A stretch of 64,000 bases of DNA from Cheilinus undulatus (Eukaryota; Chordata; Actinopteri; Labriformes; Labridae), in NCBI RefSeq assembly GCF_018320785.1, contig NC_054870.1, positions 4,164,433 to 4,228,432 of the forward strand, given 5' to 3'. Below are positions 46,750-57,917 of the stretch, in pieces. The translations under genes were made by a program, and so were the position numbers. The notes beneath the pieces are model-generated. The model saw only the letters and a list, made by a program, of their open reading frames with translations, was not told the origin of the DNA and ran no database searches. The number at the start of each line of letters is the position of its first letter. Within the stretch, counting starts at the first letter, position 1.

Positions 46750-47480
46750 GTCCAATGTCGTAACCTCCTGGATTCTCTTTACAAATTAAAGCAATTTAAA
46801 AAAAAAAAATCCAAACAGGAAGTATAGTACCCCAGCTTAAGACAGTACCAATTGCATAGTAAAAGTATAATAAAGAACATTTTATTGGGAAAATCTCCTA
46901 GCATAATCTGTAAGTCTTAACTGGGCTACTTACACAGAGAAAACAACTGAACATGAACTCCTGATGATTGTAAATATTGTCACATTCACAAGGGTCACTG
47001 GATGACAGAGTCATTTTGTACATGCATTACTGTGTTACTAGTGTTAATGTTTCTGACAGAATAAGCACTTTGAAGTGGTCTCCTACCTCTAAGTCAGCAC
47101 AGCACTCGTTAAAAAATCAATGTATAAAATAAATTTCATTCATTTTATTGCAAAAATAAGCAAATAGTAAAAATTCCTCTACATTTTCAAGCTAGAATAA
47201 AAAAGGGTTCTGAAATGCAAAACATAACCATCATTAATCGTGACTAATGATTGAATTCAAAGATTAACTGTATTTTTTTTAACAAACACAAGATACTTGT
47301 GCTTGTAGGCACTACAAGGCACTGAAAATTTAATAATTTGACAGCCCTACTGTAAAGGCTTTGTGCATGGGTAACCAACACTTTCAAACATGGTGAAGCT
47401 GACATGGAGGTGTAGGAGATCTGTCTTTCTTAAAATGATTTAAAAGACTGCTTCAGATTTTTCATTCACATGATCTAAAA
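46750..47480. other. Gene-free AT-rich stretch
   Basis: I see only an A-run at 46797-46810 and no coding segment, RNA gene or recognised repeat. Confidence 0.4.
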
Positions 47481-47641
47481 CAGTGGTTCCCAACCTTTTT
47501 TCCTTAGCAGTGGTCTAATAAATTTGTTAAGCAATGTATATCTAAATTTGACAACCTCAAAGTAGGGTCAGGACCTGCCCCCCCCCCCCCCCTTTTGGTG
47601 CCCCCTCTAGGGGTGCCCGGACCCCAGGTTGGGAACCACTG
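47481..47641. mobile_element. Short hAT MITE (161 bp) with perfect 8-bp target duplication
   Basis: Ends CAGTGGTTCCCAACC and GGTTGGGAACCACTG are perfect inverted repeats. Flanks are ATCTAAAA at 47473-47480 and 47642-47649. The interior includes a 16-base C-run (47577-47592). It belongs to the same broad CAGTGGTTC family as 13372-14430. Confidence 0.9.
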
Positions 47642-47649
47642 ATCTAAAA

Positions 47650-48840
47650 CTAATACCCACATGCACTAGAGTGCATTTCTGCAGAGAACAAGGTCTGCTC
47701 TGTTAAATGTGAACACCAGCAAGTAAACTGGTTTGTTGTGGTGTGTTTGGTCTAAACTGAGCTGAATTGATCTTAAGATTGAAAGACAGAACTCATTTTC
47801 AAGGCAAGACTTATTTTAAACTGGACTTTGTTTTTTGCTTCTTTATCAAAATCCCAGATGAAACCTGAATTGTCCAAGCAGGCCTTTGACACGTTTTAGA
47901 GACTATAATCTTCATGTTTTTGCGTGAGCGTGGACTTGAAGAAAAACTAATGTACAGCAGACCTGAGAGACGAAAACGGATGAAGTTCAGAAAGGTGACC
48001 GTAGTTATTGAATAACCAGACAAGAAGGGAAGCATTAAAAGTCAGGATGTCTCAGCTGTGGTGCATATCTGTTTTTGTTTTTTTTTGTTTTTTTATGCTG
48101 TCTGTCATAAATCCCTCTACTCAATAAAAGCGCACTTTCACTGTTAAAACTTCAGAGGACACCTGTCAAGGAAGCCTTCTAATTCAATAACCAGCATAAC
48201 ATTTAAATATAAGAGTTGGCACTAAACTTTTTAGAAGGTGCAAAAAACTGTGGCAAAAAGGTGAACCCCTCCAACAGTGGGTTAAAAGTGAAAAAAGGAA
48301 ATATGTGGGTGACATTTTCACTTTTCAGCAGAATACTGAAAAAGAAGAACAATCTGAAGTGCATCTATTCAGCACAATGGCTTGACGTAAAGTTTTTGCT
48401 GAAACAGACCGTGATGAGGACAGATTAGTGTTGGTAGGACTTGTTCAGTCTGATTCTGTGTTCAGTGTGAATAAATATGCATCTTTCTAGACAGTAATAA
48501 CACCTAGAAGGTTTGCAGGAATGATGAGGATTTTGATGTCTGGGGTTCTCCAGTTGTTGCACTGCTTGAGGTTTTATCACAACACTATAAGGATGTTTTG
48601 TAGCATTTTTCTGTTTCCCCTTAAATAAAAGGATAAACATTGAATGCATTGTTGTCACATTTTTTTCTGGTCTAAAATGAGCTGCTGCGTGGTTTATCAC
48701 AAAGAAGTCATTACCATCCACATAATTGTACGAAGAGCGATGGCCGGCCACATGCTGGACGATTTTTCAATCTGAAGCTGTTTTAAAAATGTGGGAGAAC
48801 ACAGACATGAGGACAAATTTAAACAATTTAACACCATATA
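47650..48840. other. Gene-free stretch
   Basis: Ordinary AT-rich sequence. A frame on the minus strand at 48425-48751 (108 codons) has no recognisable domain and no coding-like context. No repeat named. Confidence 0.35.
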
Positions 48841-48940
48841 CAGGGTTCCCCAATTAGTTTTTCCTGGGGGCCAAAATTTTTCAAGGACAGAAAGCCGAGG
48901 GCCAGACATATTTCTTGGATGTTCACATATATAAACAGGT

Positions 48941-49740
48941 GCATCTAAAAAAATAGAAATATCATGAAAAAGTTCAAGATTTTTTGTCTCTCTTTTCTGA
49001 AAGTGAAACCCATATATTGTATAGACTTGTTACACAAGTCACACATACAATTCAGTGTCTCAAAAAATTAGAATATTACATAGGATCAATAAAAAAGGAT
49101 GTTTTAAACAGAAATGTCAGGCTTCTGAAAAGTATGTTCATTTCTATGCCTGCTATACTCAGTTGGGTCTCCTTTTGCATGAATCATTGCATCAATGCGG
49201 CGTGGCATGGAGGCGATCAGCCTGTGGCACTGCTCAGGTGTAATGGAAGCCCAGGTTGCTTTGATAGTGGCCTTCAGATCATCTGCATTGTTGGGTCTGG
49301 TGTCTCTCATCTTCCATAGATTTTCTATGGGGTTCAGGTCAGAATCAAGCACAGTAACACCATGGTCATTGAACCAGCTTTTGGTACCTTTGGCAGTGTG
49401 GGCAGGTGCCAAGTCCTGCTGGAAAATGAAATCAGCATCTCCATAAAGCTTGTCAGCAGAAGGAAGCATGAAGGTCTCTAAAATGTCCTGGTAGATGGCT
49501 ACGTTGACTGTGGACTTCAGAAAACAAAGTGGACCAAAACCAGCAGATGCCATGGCAGCTCAAATCATCAGTGACTGTGGAAACTTCACACTGGACTTCA
49601 AGCAACGTGGATTCTGTGCCTCTCAACTCTTCTAGGTCCCAGAGTCTGGAGGAGGAGTGCATGCGTCATGAACTGACCCATCTCCGTGCATAATTTTGGA
49701 TGCCTTCCAGCACTGCACCAAGTCATAGTACAGCCTGGAT
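48941..49740 (-). mobile_element. Tc1/mariner remnant, 3' half
   Basis: The TIR-like left end GGTGCATCTAAAAAAATAGA leads into AGTGTCTCAAAAAATTAGAA (49051-49070), the same family as 1056 and 16538. The transposase reads on the minus strand. The opposite end (5' of the transposase) is lost. Confidence 0.75.
49104..49553 (-). pseudogene. Tc1-like transposase, C-terminal half
   Basis: An open frame of 149 codons holds the second half of the catalytic domain: AIYQDILETFMLPSADKLYG, then FIFQQDLAPAHTAK with the second catalytic Asp, HGVTVLDSDLNPIENLW with the Glu, and the C-terminal SITPEQCHRLIASMPRRIDA. The first Asp and the DNA-binding half are absent; only weak matches (CEVSTVTDDLSCHG) remain just upstream, to about 49662, in another frame. 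This piece is well preserved but truncated. Confidence 0.88.
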
Positions 49741-51391
49741 ACAGATTAGGATTAAATTTTTAGTTATAAAGAATTTGTTTTTACCGTTATGAAAGGAATT
49801 TTTACCATTTGATGAGACCTTTAGTTAAATACACCACAGGAGTTATAAACTGTGTCCTGTTTAACGTAAGTAATCAAGACCATAATTTCACTTCTTACTG
49901 ACATATAATTGAATCTTAGGTTACTACATTTAGTTGATATTAGTTTGACATTACATATTTTTATAATGAGGGATTAGATCTGGCTGACATTGAACCGAAT
50001 CACTCACGTAAGATACGATGTCTGCGTTTGGGGCTGATGGACTATTACACAGAGAAAGTATTTCCTGTCATGAGAGCAGCAGTTTTAGTCCTCCACAGAG
50101 ATAGAAGTTTGGTTTTAAAAGGCAAAAACCTCTGATATTGTTAAGGCCTGAGGCAGAAAAATAGTCAAATGTGACGATAGGACTGGACTCTTTGAAAGAG
50201 CGAAGTGCAGCTGTGCACGATGGTTAAATTCTTCATCTTAAAAAAAAACAAAAAAAAAACAGCAAAAGTAGACAAAACAAATCTCCTTAATAATCTCCTT
50301 TGGTCTTAAAAACCATGCAGTCTGTATCAGCCTATTTTTCGACCGAATGTTTGCAGAGCTGAGGTGATGCTGCAGTTGCGCTGGTGTGCGCTCTGCTGTG
50401 CTTCTTTTTATGATGTTCCTCTCGGCTCTGAAGAGGGTTCAATGTACCATATTTAACTCATTTATTGCATCGTAAAACGACCTTCCTTGCTATTATTATA
50501 GCGAGATTATGATAAGTGAGTGGAAATATGTATTTGAAATACATAAATATTGAAAAAAAGTATTAAATAATATCCATCTTTTTCCCCAAATGTCTCGCAG
50601 GCCAGATGACACCTGCTGGCACCGGACCTGGCCCACTGGCCGTTATTTGGGGATGGCTAGTGTAAGTCAGGCGGTTTGTTTACAGGTGCAGAAGAAGAAT
50701 TTCTTTGTAACCAATTTATGATACTTTCTGCCTCTTTAACCAGTTTTTTGCCACATTTTCACAGCTTTTCATCATTTTATCTGGTCATTTTTGCAGCACG
50801 TCTGCCAACCTTAACCCTATTCTTAATTATCTACTAATCATGACAGTAAATTTCTTTAAAACAGATCAAATGTTAAGTCATTCTCAAGCTATTTCAATAT
50901 TGTTTGTGGGATGGATTTAACTGCTGCAGACATTTAACACCAAAGGATACTCTTAAAACCACAGCATATTCTTTTCCTTCTTTTCTGTATTTAATGATCT
51001 TTTGGGGGCTGGACAGAAAACTTTGGGGGGGGGCTGATACTCAATTCAGTTTAATTCAATTCAATTCAAAAGACTTCATATGTCCTCAAGGGGCAATTTA
51101 AGGCACTTTAGAGCAGCAGCATTCCAAAAAAGAACAATGGTTAGAAACAAAGTGTCACTTGACAGAACAATAAAGGTAAGACAAAGGTATGTACAAATCT
51201 AAACTTAAGAGTATTACTAAAGGAGCAGAAAAAAGAAATAATAATAATAATAATTTACAAGTAATAAATACATAAAAATAAAAATGTACAGTGTCTAATA
51301 AATAAACAAAGCTAACTGGTATGGATGGAGTGAAAAGTGTAGTAGTGCAGGAAGATCAGTTACAGCAGTGATGAATATCAGATAGAGCCAC

Positions 51392-51420
51392 AGTCATGGA
51401 CAAAAGTATTGGCACCCCAT
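51392..51420. mobile_element. Solo Tc1-type terminal repeat
   Basis: CATGGACAAAAGTATTGGCA followed by CCCCAT is the terminal repeat of a common fish Tc1-like family. No matching second end is visible nearby, so this is an isolated remnant. Confidence 0.5.
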
Positions 51421-51654
51421 ACTTTGACAAGTCCTCATATGCTAATTTTAACAAACTGGTTTAATTGCTGACCTTCTAGCCGAATGTGGGCTAGAAACAG
51501 TTAACAGCTACACAAACAGCCTATTGTTTTATTGGCAGAAACTGATTGAAGGTCAAACTGTAGGCCGTTAGCCTACTTTAACTTTAGCCTATTTTGTGTT
51601 GGCTAATGCTAGCATGGTTGATGCAGTACTTTCCAGGTGGCTATGGGGGGGGGG

Positions 51655-52190
51655 GGGGCTGGGGGTGGCTTCATTTGAACAAAGTAGCAACCTCCGGTCC
51701 TGAAAAATGAAGTCAATGCGGAAGTGCAAAAAATTGCTATACCGCGAGTGTCCACTTGAGGCTGGCTGCAGGAACACCAGAAGTCCCATCTGGACACATG
51801 TTAAACAGCCGATTTTGACACTAGGAATAAACTAGTTTACAGCCTGGTTCAAAAAACCAAACGTGTCTCATTAGCTAGTGTCTTATTGTGCTCCCACTGT
51901 AGGGGGGGTTAATTTTTTTGTACCAGGATGAAAGCTGATTGGCGCGTCTCATTTGGTTGAGCTCGGCAGGCAGAGGCTCCATTTTTGTCAACCAGAATGC
52001 TAGCTAGCAGGCTGACAGGAAGTCGTGCTTAGTGGGCGGGCCGTAAGGTTGATTCAAAGTTCGGTTGACCGTGATTTCAGTATGGAAGCCTCCACGGATT
52101 GGCTTCAGGAGCCATTTGAGTCCACGTATTGTAAGCAGACGACTGACGTCGCGTGGGGTTTGTCCAATTTTTTTCTACAGTCTATGGGTA
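51655..52190. repeat. Repeat with ATAGACTGTAGAA end, copy 2 (inverted)
   Basis: This is the reverse-orientation counterpart of 46128-46690: ATGAAGTCAATGCGGAAGTG, CCAAACGTGTCTCATTAGCT, CCAGAATGCTAGCTAGCAGG and TACAGTCTATGG appear in opposite order. A 15-base G-run lies just before it (51645-51659). Confidence 0.65.
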
Positions 52191-52194
52191 AAAT

Positions 52195-52625
52195 ATAAAA
52201 TTAGTGGTTAAAAAGATCAAAATATGACTTAAGAATTTGAATTATGAATCTCAAAGCTCAAAATATTACATGAGAAGTCAAAATTAGTAGTTGAAATGTT
52301 CAAAGTATGAAATTAAAAGTCAAACTCCTAAGTTTGAGTCCTAATTGTAAGATGCTAAATTGAAATTGTGAAATTAAAACACAAATTAACCTCTTTTCCC
52401 ACATTCCTGACTTCTTATCTAAATATTTTTACTCCTTACTTTTTCAGATTTTGTAACTTAACAAGGATATCTTAAATCCTGAGGATAAGTTCACATTTTT
52501 ATACTTGAGGAAATCTGCAGACCTCGGACTGATGGGCCAGTTAGAAATATGACATCATCTTGGGGGCTGGACTTAACTGTTCCAAGGGCCAGATGTGGCC
52601 CCCAGGCCTTGAGTTTGACACCCGT
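52195..52625 (+). mobile_element. GTGTCAAACTC family, right part
   Basis: It contains the GTCAAAAT-type repeats, then CCCACATTCCTGACTTCTTA (52399-52418) as in the 10347 copy, and ends GGGCCAGATGTGGCCCCCAG followed by GAGTTTGACACCCGTGC. That end is the inverted counterpart of the CAGGGGTGTCAAACTC left end at 10347, which supports a TIR element. Confidence 0.65.
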
Positions 52626-52643
52626 GCTTTACACTCTCCAAAG

Positions 52644-54009
52644 AGTCGCTGTCACCTAATAAGGAATACAGTAACAAGCATGATTGCCATCAAGAGAGCT
52701 GCAGGGGATGACTTCCACTATCCATGCAACAGTGAGCTAACTGTGATGGCAAAGCGTCTCACTGAGTACTACCCAATGCTGCGGGACAGATCTGCAGGCA
52801 GTCGAGCTGAGTGGGTAGGAGGATATGCTTTATTCAGGATTGTTGCTTTTACAATGTTACAATTTCATTTCATTTTTTTATGGCTTAATTTCATTTTGAT
52901 CAGGAATCGGTGAAGAAGCAGCTTCTGAAAAGGGTCCAAAATGTGACAACACCCAAAAAGAAGCAGGGAGCAACTCCTTCAAGAAAGAGGCGATGGGCCA
53001 TCAGCTTTGAGAGTAGCAGCCAGGAGTCATCCACTGATGACAGCGGGTCCATTGCTTCAACTTTGATCTTGGAAACATCACCGCTATCTGGAGGCAGTTC
53101 CCCAGAGGCTGAACAAGTGGATGGTAAGAGCACATATTGAGATTGTGTTTTTGTATTTAAACTTTTACAGGTATTGACATGGGGAAATGCCTTTATTTAT
53201 ATATTTTATTTTATTTAGTAAATGTAACAGTATCAACATCACTTTAAAACTACAAGGTTTACAATAAGGATGCTAGTTTAGACATTTGTCAATAGATCAT
53301 TAAACGTTCACTGACAAGATTAAAATTTACTATTTAAAAATGGGCTAATGTCTGTGACCCACTAACATAAGGACTGCTAGTATCCTACTTTACCTGTAAT
53401 CTTTATGAATATTAATCATTAGGATTATTTTGTCATGGTAACAGCTTCAGCCCGGTCTGGTTCTGGTGGCTCAGCGAGAAAGAGCAGAGAGAGAACGCTC
53501 CTGCTGATTTGAGACTTCAGACTCATTGTAACTATTACTATACTGGAGTAAGCTAAAGAAATGTATTTTATTATTGATAAACATCTACTCCATGTGCAGT
53601 TGAGTTGTGAGAAAGTGAAATGAGTGGTGCGGATGTACTGTCACATTTCATTTTAGAAGTAATTTATATTTATACAAGGTTTAGTTTTAGATAAAAAAGT
53701 GAAATGATTGCCAATATAATCATTCATCTAAAAGTAAGTAACTTTGAATATGTGTATGTTTCTTCAAACTGTAATGGTAAAAACCGAAACAATGGTTGTA
53801 ATTTCATGTCAACAATAGGGCCTGAAACTACTGACAGCCTACAGAACCAGGCAAGACACTACAAAGTTCTGCAGGAGCTATACAAATCCAGGCCCAGACC
53901 CAACAAGAAGGATGTTGCCCAGCTGTTGGACCTTGAATTCCAAGCAAGACGGGCTTACATTGACTCTGATGTTATGAAGGAGCAAGACAGACCTACCAAG
54001 ACTCTTTAA
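52644..54009 (+). pseudogene. Fish multicopy SAM-domain/SAMD3-like family gene, three exons, broken
   Basis: Three exons join in phase: 52644-52814 (SRCHLIRNTVTSMIAIKRAA then DDFHYPCNSELTVMAKRLTE and YYPMLRD), 52904-53123 (SVKKQLLKRVQNVTTPKKKQ, Ser/Asp-rich to EAEQVD), and 53819-54009 (LQNQARHYKVLQELYKSRPR then DLEFQARRAYIDSDVMKEQD, RPTKTL, stop). The pattern resembles teleost proteins annotated as sterile alpha motif domain-containing protein 3-like, recalled and not searched. After the stop, another frame reads FPCFREVEHV (54012-54041), which looks like the family's normal continuation, so a frameshift is likely. The first exon abuts the transposon end at 52625, and no upstream SAM domain is seen. 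Function unknown. Confidence 0.5.
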
Positions 54010-54149
54010 TATTTCCCTGCTTCAGAGAAGTGGAGCATGTGTGGTGCAATCCATGTTTTCTTTTTGTTTCCTCTGATCAAAACTGTTTCACAACTCCAGG
54101 AAACAGAGGAACATTACTCTGTTTGGTTTTACGACCCATTCCCGTCTTT

Positions 54150-54660
54150 AAAGGTACAGTGTGTAATATTTAGCCTAGTAGCATTTAGCGGAACTAACCA
54201 GACAAAAATGAAACACAATATTCATAAGTAGGGCTATCTAAATTATTATTTAATAACCTAAATACATTTTTTAATTTTACTCAGAATAAGCCTTTTATTC
54301 ATTCATTTCTTCAAGGACTCCACAGATTCAGAACGAGCATGACAAATGCATTACAATGATATTTTTTCCTCTTTGATTACTTCTCTCAAAGCGGAGATTC
54401 AAAATTCCCAGTCTGAAAATCTTTCATGGACCTACAGCGACATCTAGTGGTCGATTTCGAGAAAAGTGATTTCAGGAAAAGATTTTATTCATGTTTTATT
54501 GATGTTTTTCTTTTTACTGTCTTTTTTATTAATTTCCTGATTTGATGGTTTATGTCCAAGATAACCTATTGTTACTACATTGTGTTTAGGTAGAATGTTA
54601 TATCTATCATGTCTACCTCATATGGGCTCACGGCAGGGGGTGGCGTATTTCTGGTGGAAA
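54150..54660. other. Possible MITE and gene-free DNA
   Basis: AAAGGTACAGTGTGTAATAT (54151-54170) looks like the terminus of a common fish MITE, but I cannot find a convincing second end. The rest is AT-rich. Confidence 0.3.
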
Positions 54661-54819
54661 ATAAGACCGGTTCTCAACTTCCGCCTAACGATAAGTGCTA
54701 GGCCAAAACGGAATCTAAACCCTCCTATACTGCCTTAATTTGTCCGTTTCGTTGTTTTTTTTTGTTTCGATTGTTGTTTGTGTTTACTCTACCATCATCG
54801 CTTGGCATCCAAACATGCT

Positions 54820-54930
54820 AATATGATGTTTCAAAAACAGGTTAAAAGCACTTCTGGACATCATTACTGTGTGCTGCAATGTACATCTTCAGCTAAACTT
54901 AACTCGTCATTGGCAGTCAGCTCAGGTAAC
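54820..54930 (+). pseudogene. Possible THAP-domain first exon (very short)
   Basis: The frame gives HHYCVLQCTSSAKLNSSLAV. A Cys-x3-Cys start followed by TSS/TAS and a Ser-rich strand resembles the first part of THAP zinc fingers found in transposon proteins. The later Cys-x2-His pair is not seen in frame. The match is weak. Confidence 0.25.
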
Positions 54931-55558
54931 TCATGCACACAGCGAGTAAACCACAACAATTTTGCCATCATACCCCATTCTCTTCTCCCGACTGGAAGTG
55001 TGGGAGCGGTTTAATGCCAAATGCAGAAGCAGTTCGTGCATAGAGCCCATAGTAATGCTTAGTTAGTTAGTGTGATTATTTAGTTCATTAGCCGTTAAAG
55101 TTAGTTAACAAAGACGACAGGAAATAAGCTAAAACCTTGAGCTATTGTTGATATCGTTATTTCTCTTCATTGATGTACAGGATGTCTTCTTCCTTTATTT
55201 TTGTAGTTTAAATTAGTCAACATTGATGGAGAAATGAGTGTAATCTGATATTTTTTCTCAAACGGGGAGAAACGGAACTCCACCTCTTCCCCTTTTCAAG
55301 CAGCGTCCCGACGCATGCTCGCTCTCTTGTTGCTTCTACATCATCTCTTCATGCAAGCTTTGACCACGTGCGTTTCAACTAGTTCAGTGCTGCTGGTAAT
55401 TTCAATTTTCACTCTGTCGGCCTTCAGTCTTTTTACCCTTTTGGCAGAGTTTTGCTATTTTTAAGCATTGACTGCCTAGAGTTTGCCCCGCCGTACCTGA
55501 TCCAGATTTTTCTTTATTTAGTTGTGACTTTCTGCTGAGATTTGTTCAGTCTAGTAAA

Positions 55559-55750
55559 CTGGACACCCACCGGAGAATTCACACCGGCAAGAAACCTTAT
55601 TGGTATGAACAATGTGGAAAGATGTTCCTCATACCCAGCCAGCTGACTGTTCACCAGTGGAGTGTGGACTTGAAGAGACACCAGGATGTCCACACCAGCT
55701 GTCCAGAACAGCTACAACAGCAATCTCTCTCCAAAATTGGTAATAAATGA
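55559..55750 (+). pseudogene. C2H2 zinc-finger gene fragment
   Basis: The 63-codon frame reads [40 protein letters not shown] and then [11 protein letters not shown] before the stop. It has the end of one finger (H-x3-H with the TGKKPY linker), a second finger with its first Cys changed to Trp/Tyr (YWYEQCG), and drifted His spacing. So at least one zinc ligand is lost. There is no upstream exon with KRAB or other domain. Most likely a decayed zinc-finger copy. Confidence 0.65.
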
Positions 55751-56639
55751 TTTATGAAATACATAAATAATTAAATAAATGTTTAAATTATTATTTTAAA
55801 TGTTCATTCATTCTGTGTAAAAAACATCTAATTTCACTATTTAATTATTTCACTGTTTATTTAATTATTTCATGGTTCCTGCTCCAGCCTTAACTCTATT
55901 CTTAATTTTGTGATAGTATCATATCCTGTGGCCACTAGTAATTTCAAGCCCTAATATCCTCTGAGAAAAACCTGAATATTGGCACATAAATTCCCCCAAA
56001 TATCCTAATAGCAAAAAGTCTTCACATTTTGCTATTGGAAGATTACCTTAACTTTGGTTGACATTCTGCACAATTATATCAAAAAATCAAACATCAGAAA
56101 TTATCACTACGCTGTAGGAAAGCCAAACTGTAAATTGCTTGAAAACATGGAGGCTCGATCCGCTTCCAAACGAACCCTGGTTCGTCTGAGGTGTGAAAGC
56201 AAAGCAGACCAACTTGTGAACCAAAGGCAGAAAATGGCATAAAGCATCATGATATACGGATTTATATGTGATTTAATATGCTCAAATACATGTCTGTACC
56301 TCGCTTGGTGTCTGTGTAGCCATAGCAACACATTGTGTAGTTGGTGCTGATTTATTGGTCTCATGTAAAGAACGACATGCGGGACATCTCACCGCCTCGC
56401 TGCCTGCTCGTAATCCCCCATTGCAAAAGCAGAAACCCCAAGACAGCGTAAATTCTGTGTTTTTTCATTGTTAATGTGGAAGAAAAGACCAGCAGAAAGA
56501 GACGGATTTCCGGTATCGTCTTCTTCTGCGCCACTGTTACTCAATCGGCTCAACCAAAGAGCCAAATTGTTGAAAAATTCCTTTGCAAGAGCTGCAATCT
56601 AAGTGGTGAAAAGTGACAAAAAAAAGCTTGAAGTAGCAG

Positions 56640-56850
56640 TAGAAGGAAGTTAAAGGTGGCAAAAATGGTCAAAAACAGGCAAAAATGTGGCAAAAAATAA
56701 AAGAAACATGACTAAAACAGGGATAAAAAGCAGATAAGAGTGGCAAAATGGGGCAAAAAAATTAGGAAAGAAGTGGTATTTAATGGCAAAAGGTAGCCTT
56801 AATGGGCAAAAAATTGTGGAAAAAAGGCAAAAATGGCAAAACATTTTTTT
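56640..56850. repeat. GGCAAAAA tandem repeat tract
   Basis: Units such as GTGGCAAAAATGGTCAAAAA and AATGGGGCAAAAAAATTAGG recur with variation. On the other strand they read TTTTTGCCACTTT, the same vocabulary as the interior of the hAT MITE at 13372-14430. It may be the core of a related MITE whose ends are gone. Confidence 0.55.
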
Positions 56851-56869
56851 TTCTATTTTTCAGGAATAC

Positions 56870-57150
56870 AACCTGAGAGATGAACACAGCAGCGTTTGGT
56901 ACATACAATTTGCCACATTCTACGAATTTTCGCAGTCAAGGCAAATACAAACACACCCAACTCAGTGCAAGGTCAAAGTGTGTGACATTTCTTCAGATTA
57001 CGACTCCTGTGAAGCAGACAAAAAGGTGCACAGCTCTTTGTGCAGACTTTAAACATGTTACCAGCAATGATCATCAAACTACAACATCTTGACCTCAAAA
57101 ATATCCGTGATATCTTGAATGGCGTAGTTCATAGTTGCTTGCTCGAAGAC
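56870..57150 (+). repeat. Inverted repeat arm, left
   Basis: It contains TTTCGCAGTCAAGGCAAATA, CAGATTACGACTCCTGTGAA, CATCAAACTACAACATCTTG and TATCTTGAATGGCG. The reverse complement of this order lies at 58612-58865, with several short insertions and substitutions. Confidence 0.65.
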
Positions 57151-57184
57151 GGGTTGCGCTTCACCGTCATGGCATAAAAATGAC

Positions 57185-57426
57185 AGGGACAAAATGAGGA
57201 CTTGAAACAAAAAAATGAGGTGTTACAAAAAAAGTTGCTCAATGCAGAAACTGCAATGGAAGCATCAAGGACTGAAAGTCAAAACCTCTCTGTAGAAATG
57301 ACAAACTTGGGAAAGAGAAATGAAAGCTTGTGCTCCGAAAAAGAAAATTTGGAGCAAGAAATTAAAGCCCTGTCCCAACAAAATAAAGAGACAGTGGAGA
57401 AATTTTTCAGGAATACAAACTGCTAA
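57185..57426 (+). pseudogene. Coiled-coil coding fragment, copy 1
   Basis: The frame reads NEDLKQKNEVLQKKLLNAET, AMEASRTESQNLSVEMTNLG, KRNESLCSEKENLEQEIKAL and SQQNKETVEKFFRNTNC, then a stop. Heptad spacing of Leu/Val/Ile with many Glu/Lys indicates a long coiled coil. I do not recognise the parent gene. The last residues diverge from copy 2 where sequence like that at 56852-56869 (TTTTTCAGGAATACAA) appears, so copy 1 is cut and joined to other DNA. Confidence 0.55.
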
Positions 57427-57917
57427 ATAACTGCTGAATTATTAACAGTGTACTTTCATAAACAGTCAGCCCCTTTACCAGGCAGATGTGTGTGTTCTGG
57501 GCATATGAGTGACAAAATAGAGCGCACTCACACTGGGCATTCGTACCGTATTAAAGCCATTTGACCCCCCTTTGGCCTGCACTCACACTGTTTGACACAC
57601 GTCCAATTCTAACTGCCAGCAGCTCTGCGAGAAAGTGCTATTTTATCTGTCTTTTATCCTTTTTTAGAGCCTGGTGTTTTTAAAAACTTTTTTAAGGCAT
57701 TTCTATTGTTTATTGGTTGCACCAGGCGACAGTTTTTAGTTTAGAGGAACAACTGTAGGGCTCATATGAGTTCAAAAGTCAGGTATAATAATAATCCCGA
57801 TGCCAGATCAGATATCTTATAAACTGGCTGCTATTTTACAGTCTATAAAACAGTATTTAGTATATACTGAGCAGAGGTTGCGCTGGACGTTTTTGTGGTC
57901 CGTCATTTTGACAGAGG

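Larger units (their letters stand above)
48841..50658. mobile_element. hAT-type element remnant with an internal Tc1 insertion
   Basis: The left end CAGGGTTCCCCAATTAG with GGGGGCCAAAATTTTTCAAG and GAGGGCCAGAC pairs loosely with the right end, where GGCCAGATGACACCTGCTGG, CCTGGCCCACTGGCCG and TTATTTGGGGATGGCTAG occur (50591-50658). Most of the middle is unrelated DNA, including the Tc1 remnant at 48941. No hAT transposase frame is visible and limits are approximate. Confidence 0.5.

Noticed and set aside
49195..49446. Plus-strand frames across the second Tc1 fragment
   Set aside because: Antisense shadows of the transposase C-terminal half.
56054..56242. 62-codon frame with a Lys/Arg-rich end
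   Set aside because: Short and without motif; the surrounding DNA looks like decayed repeat.
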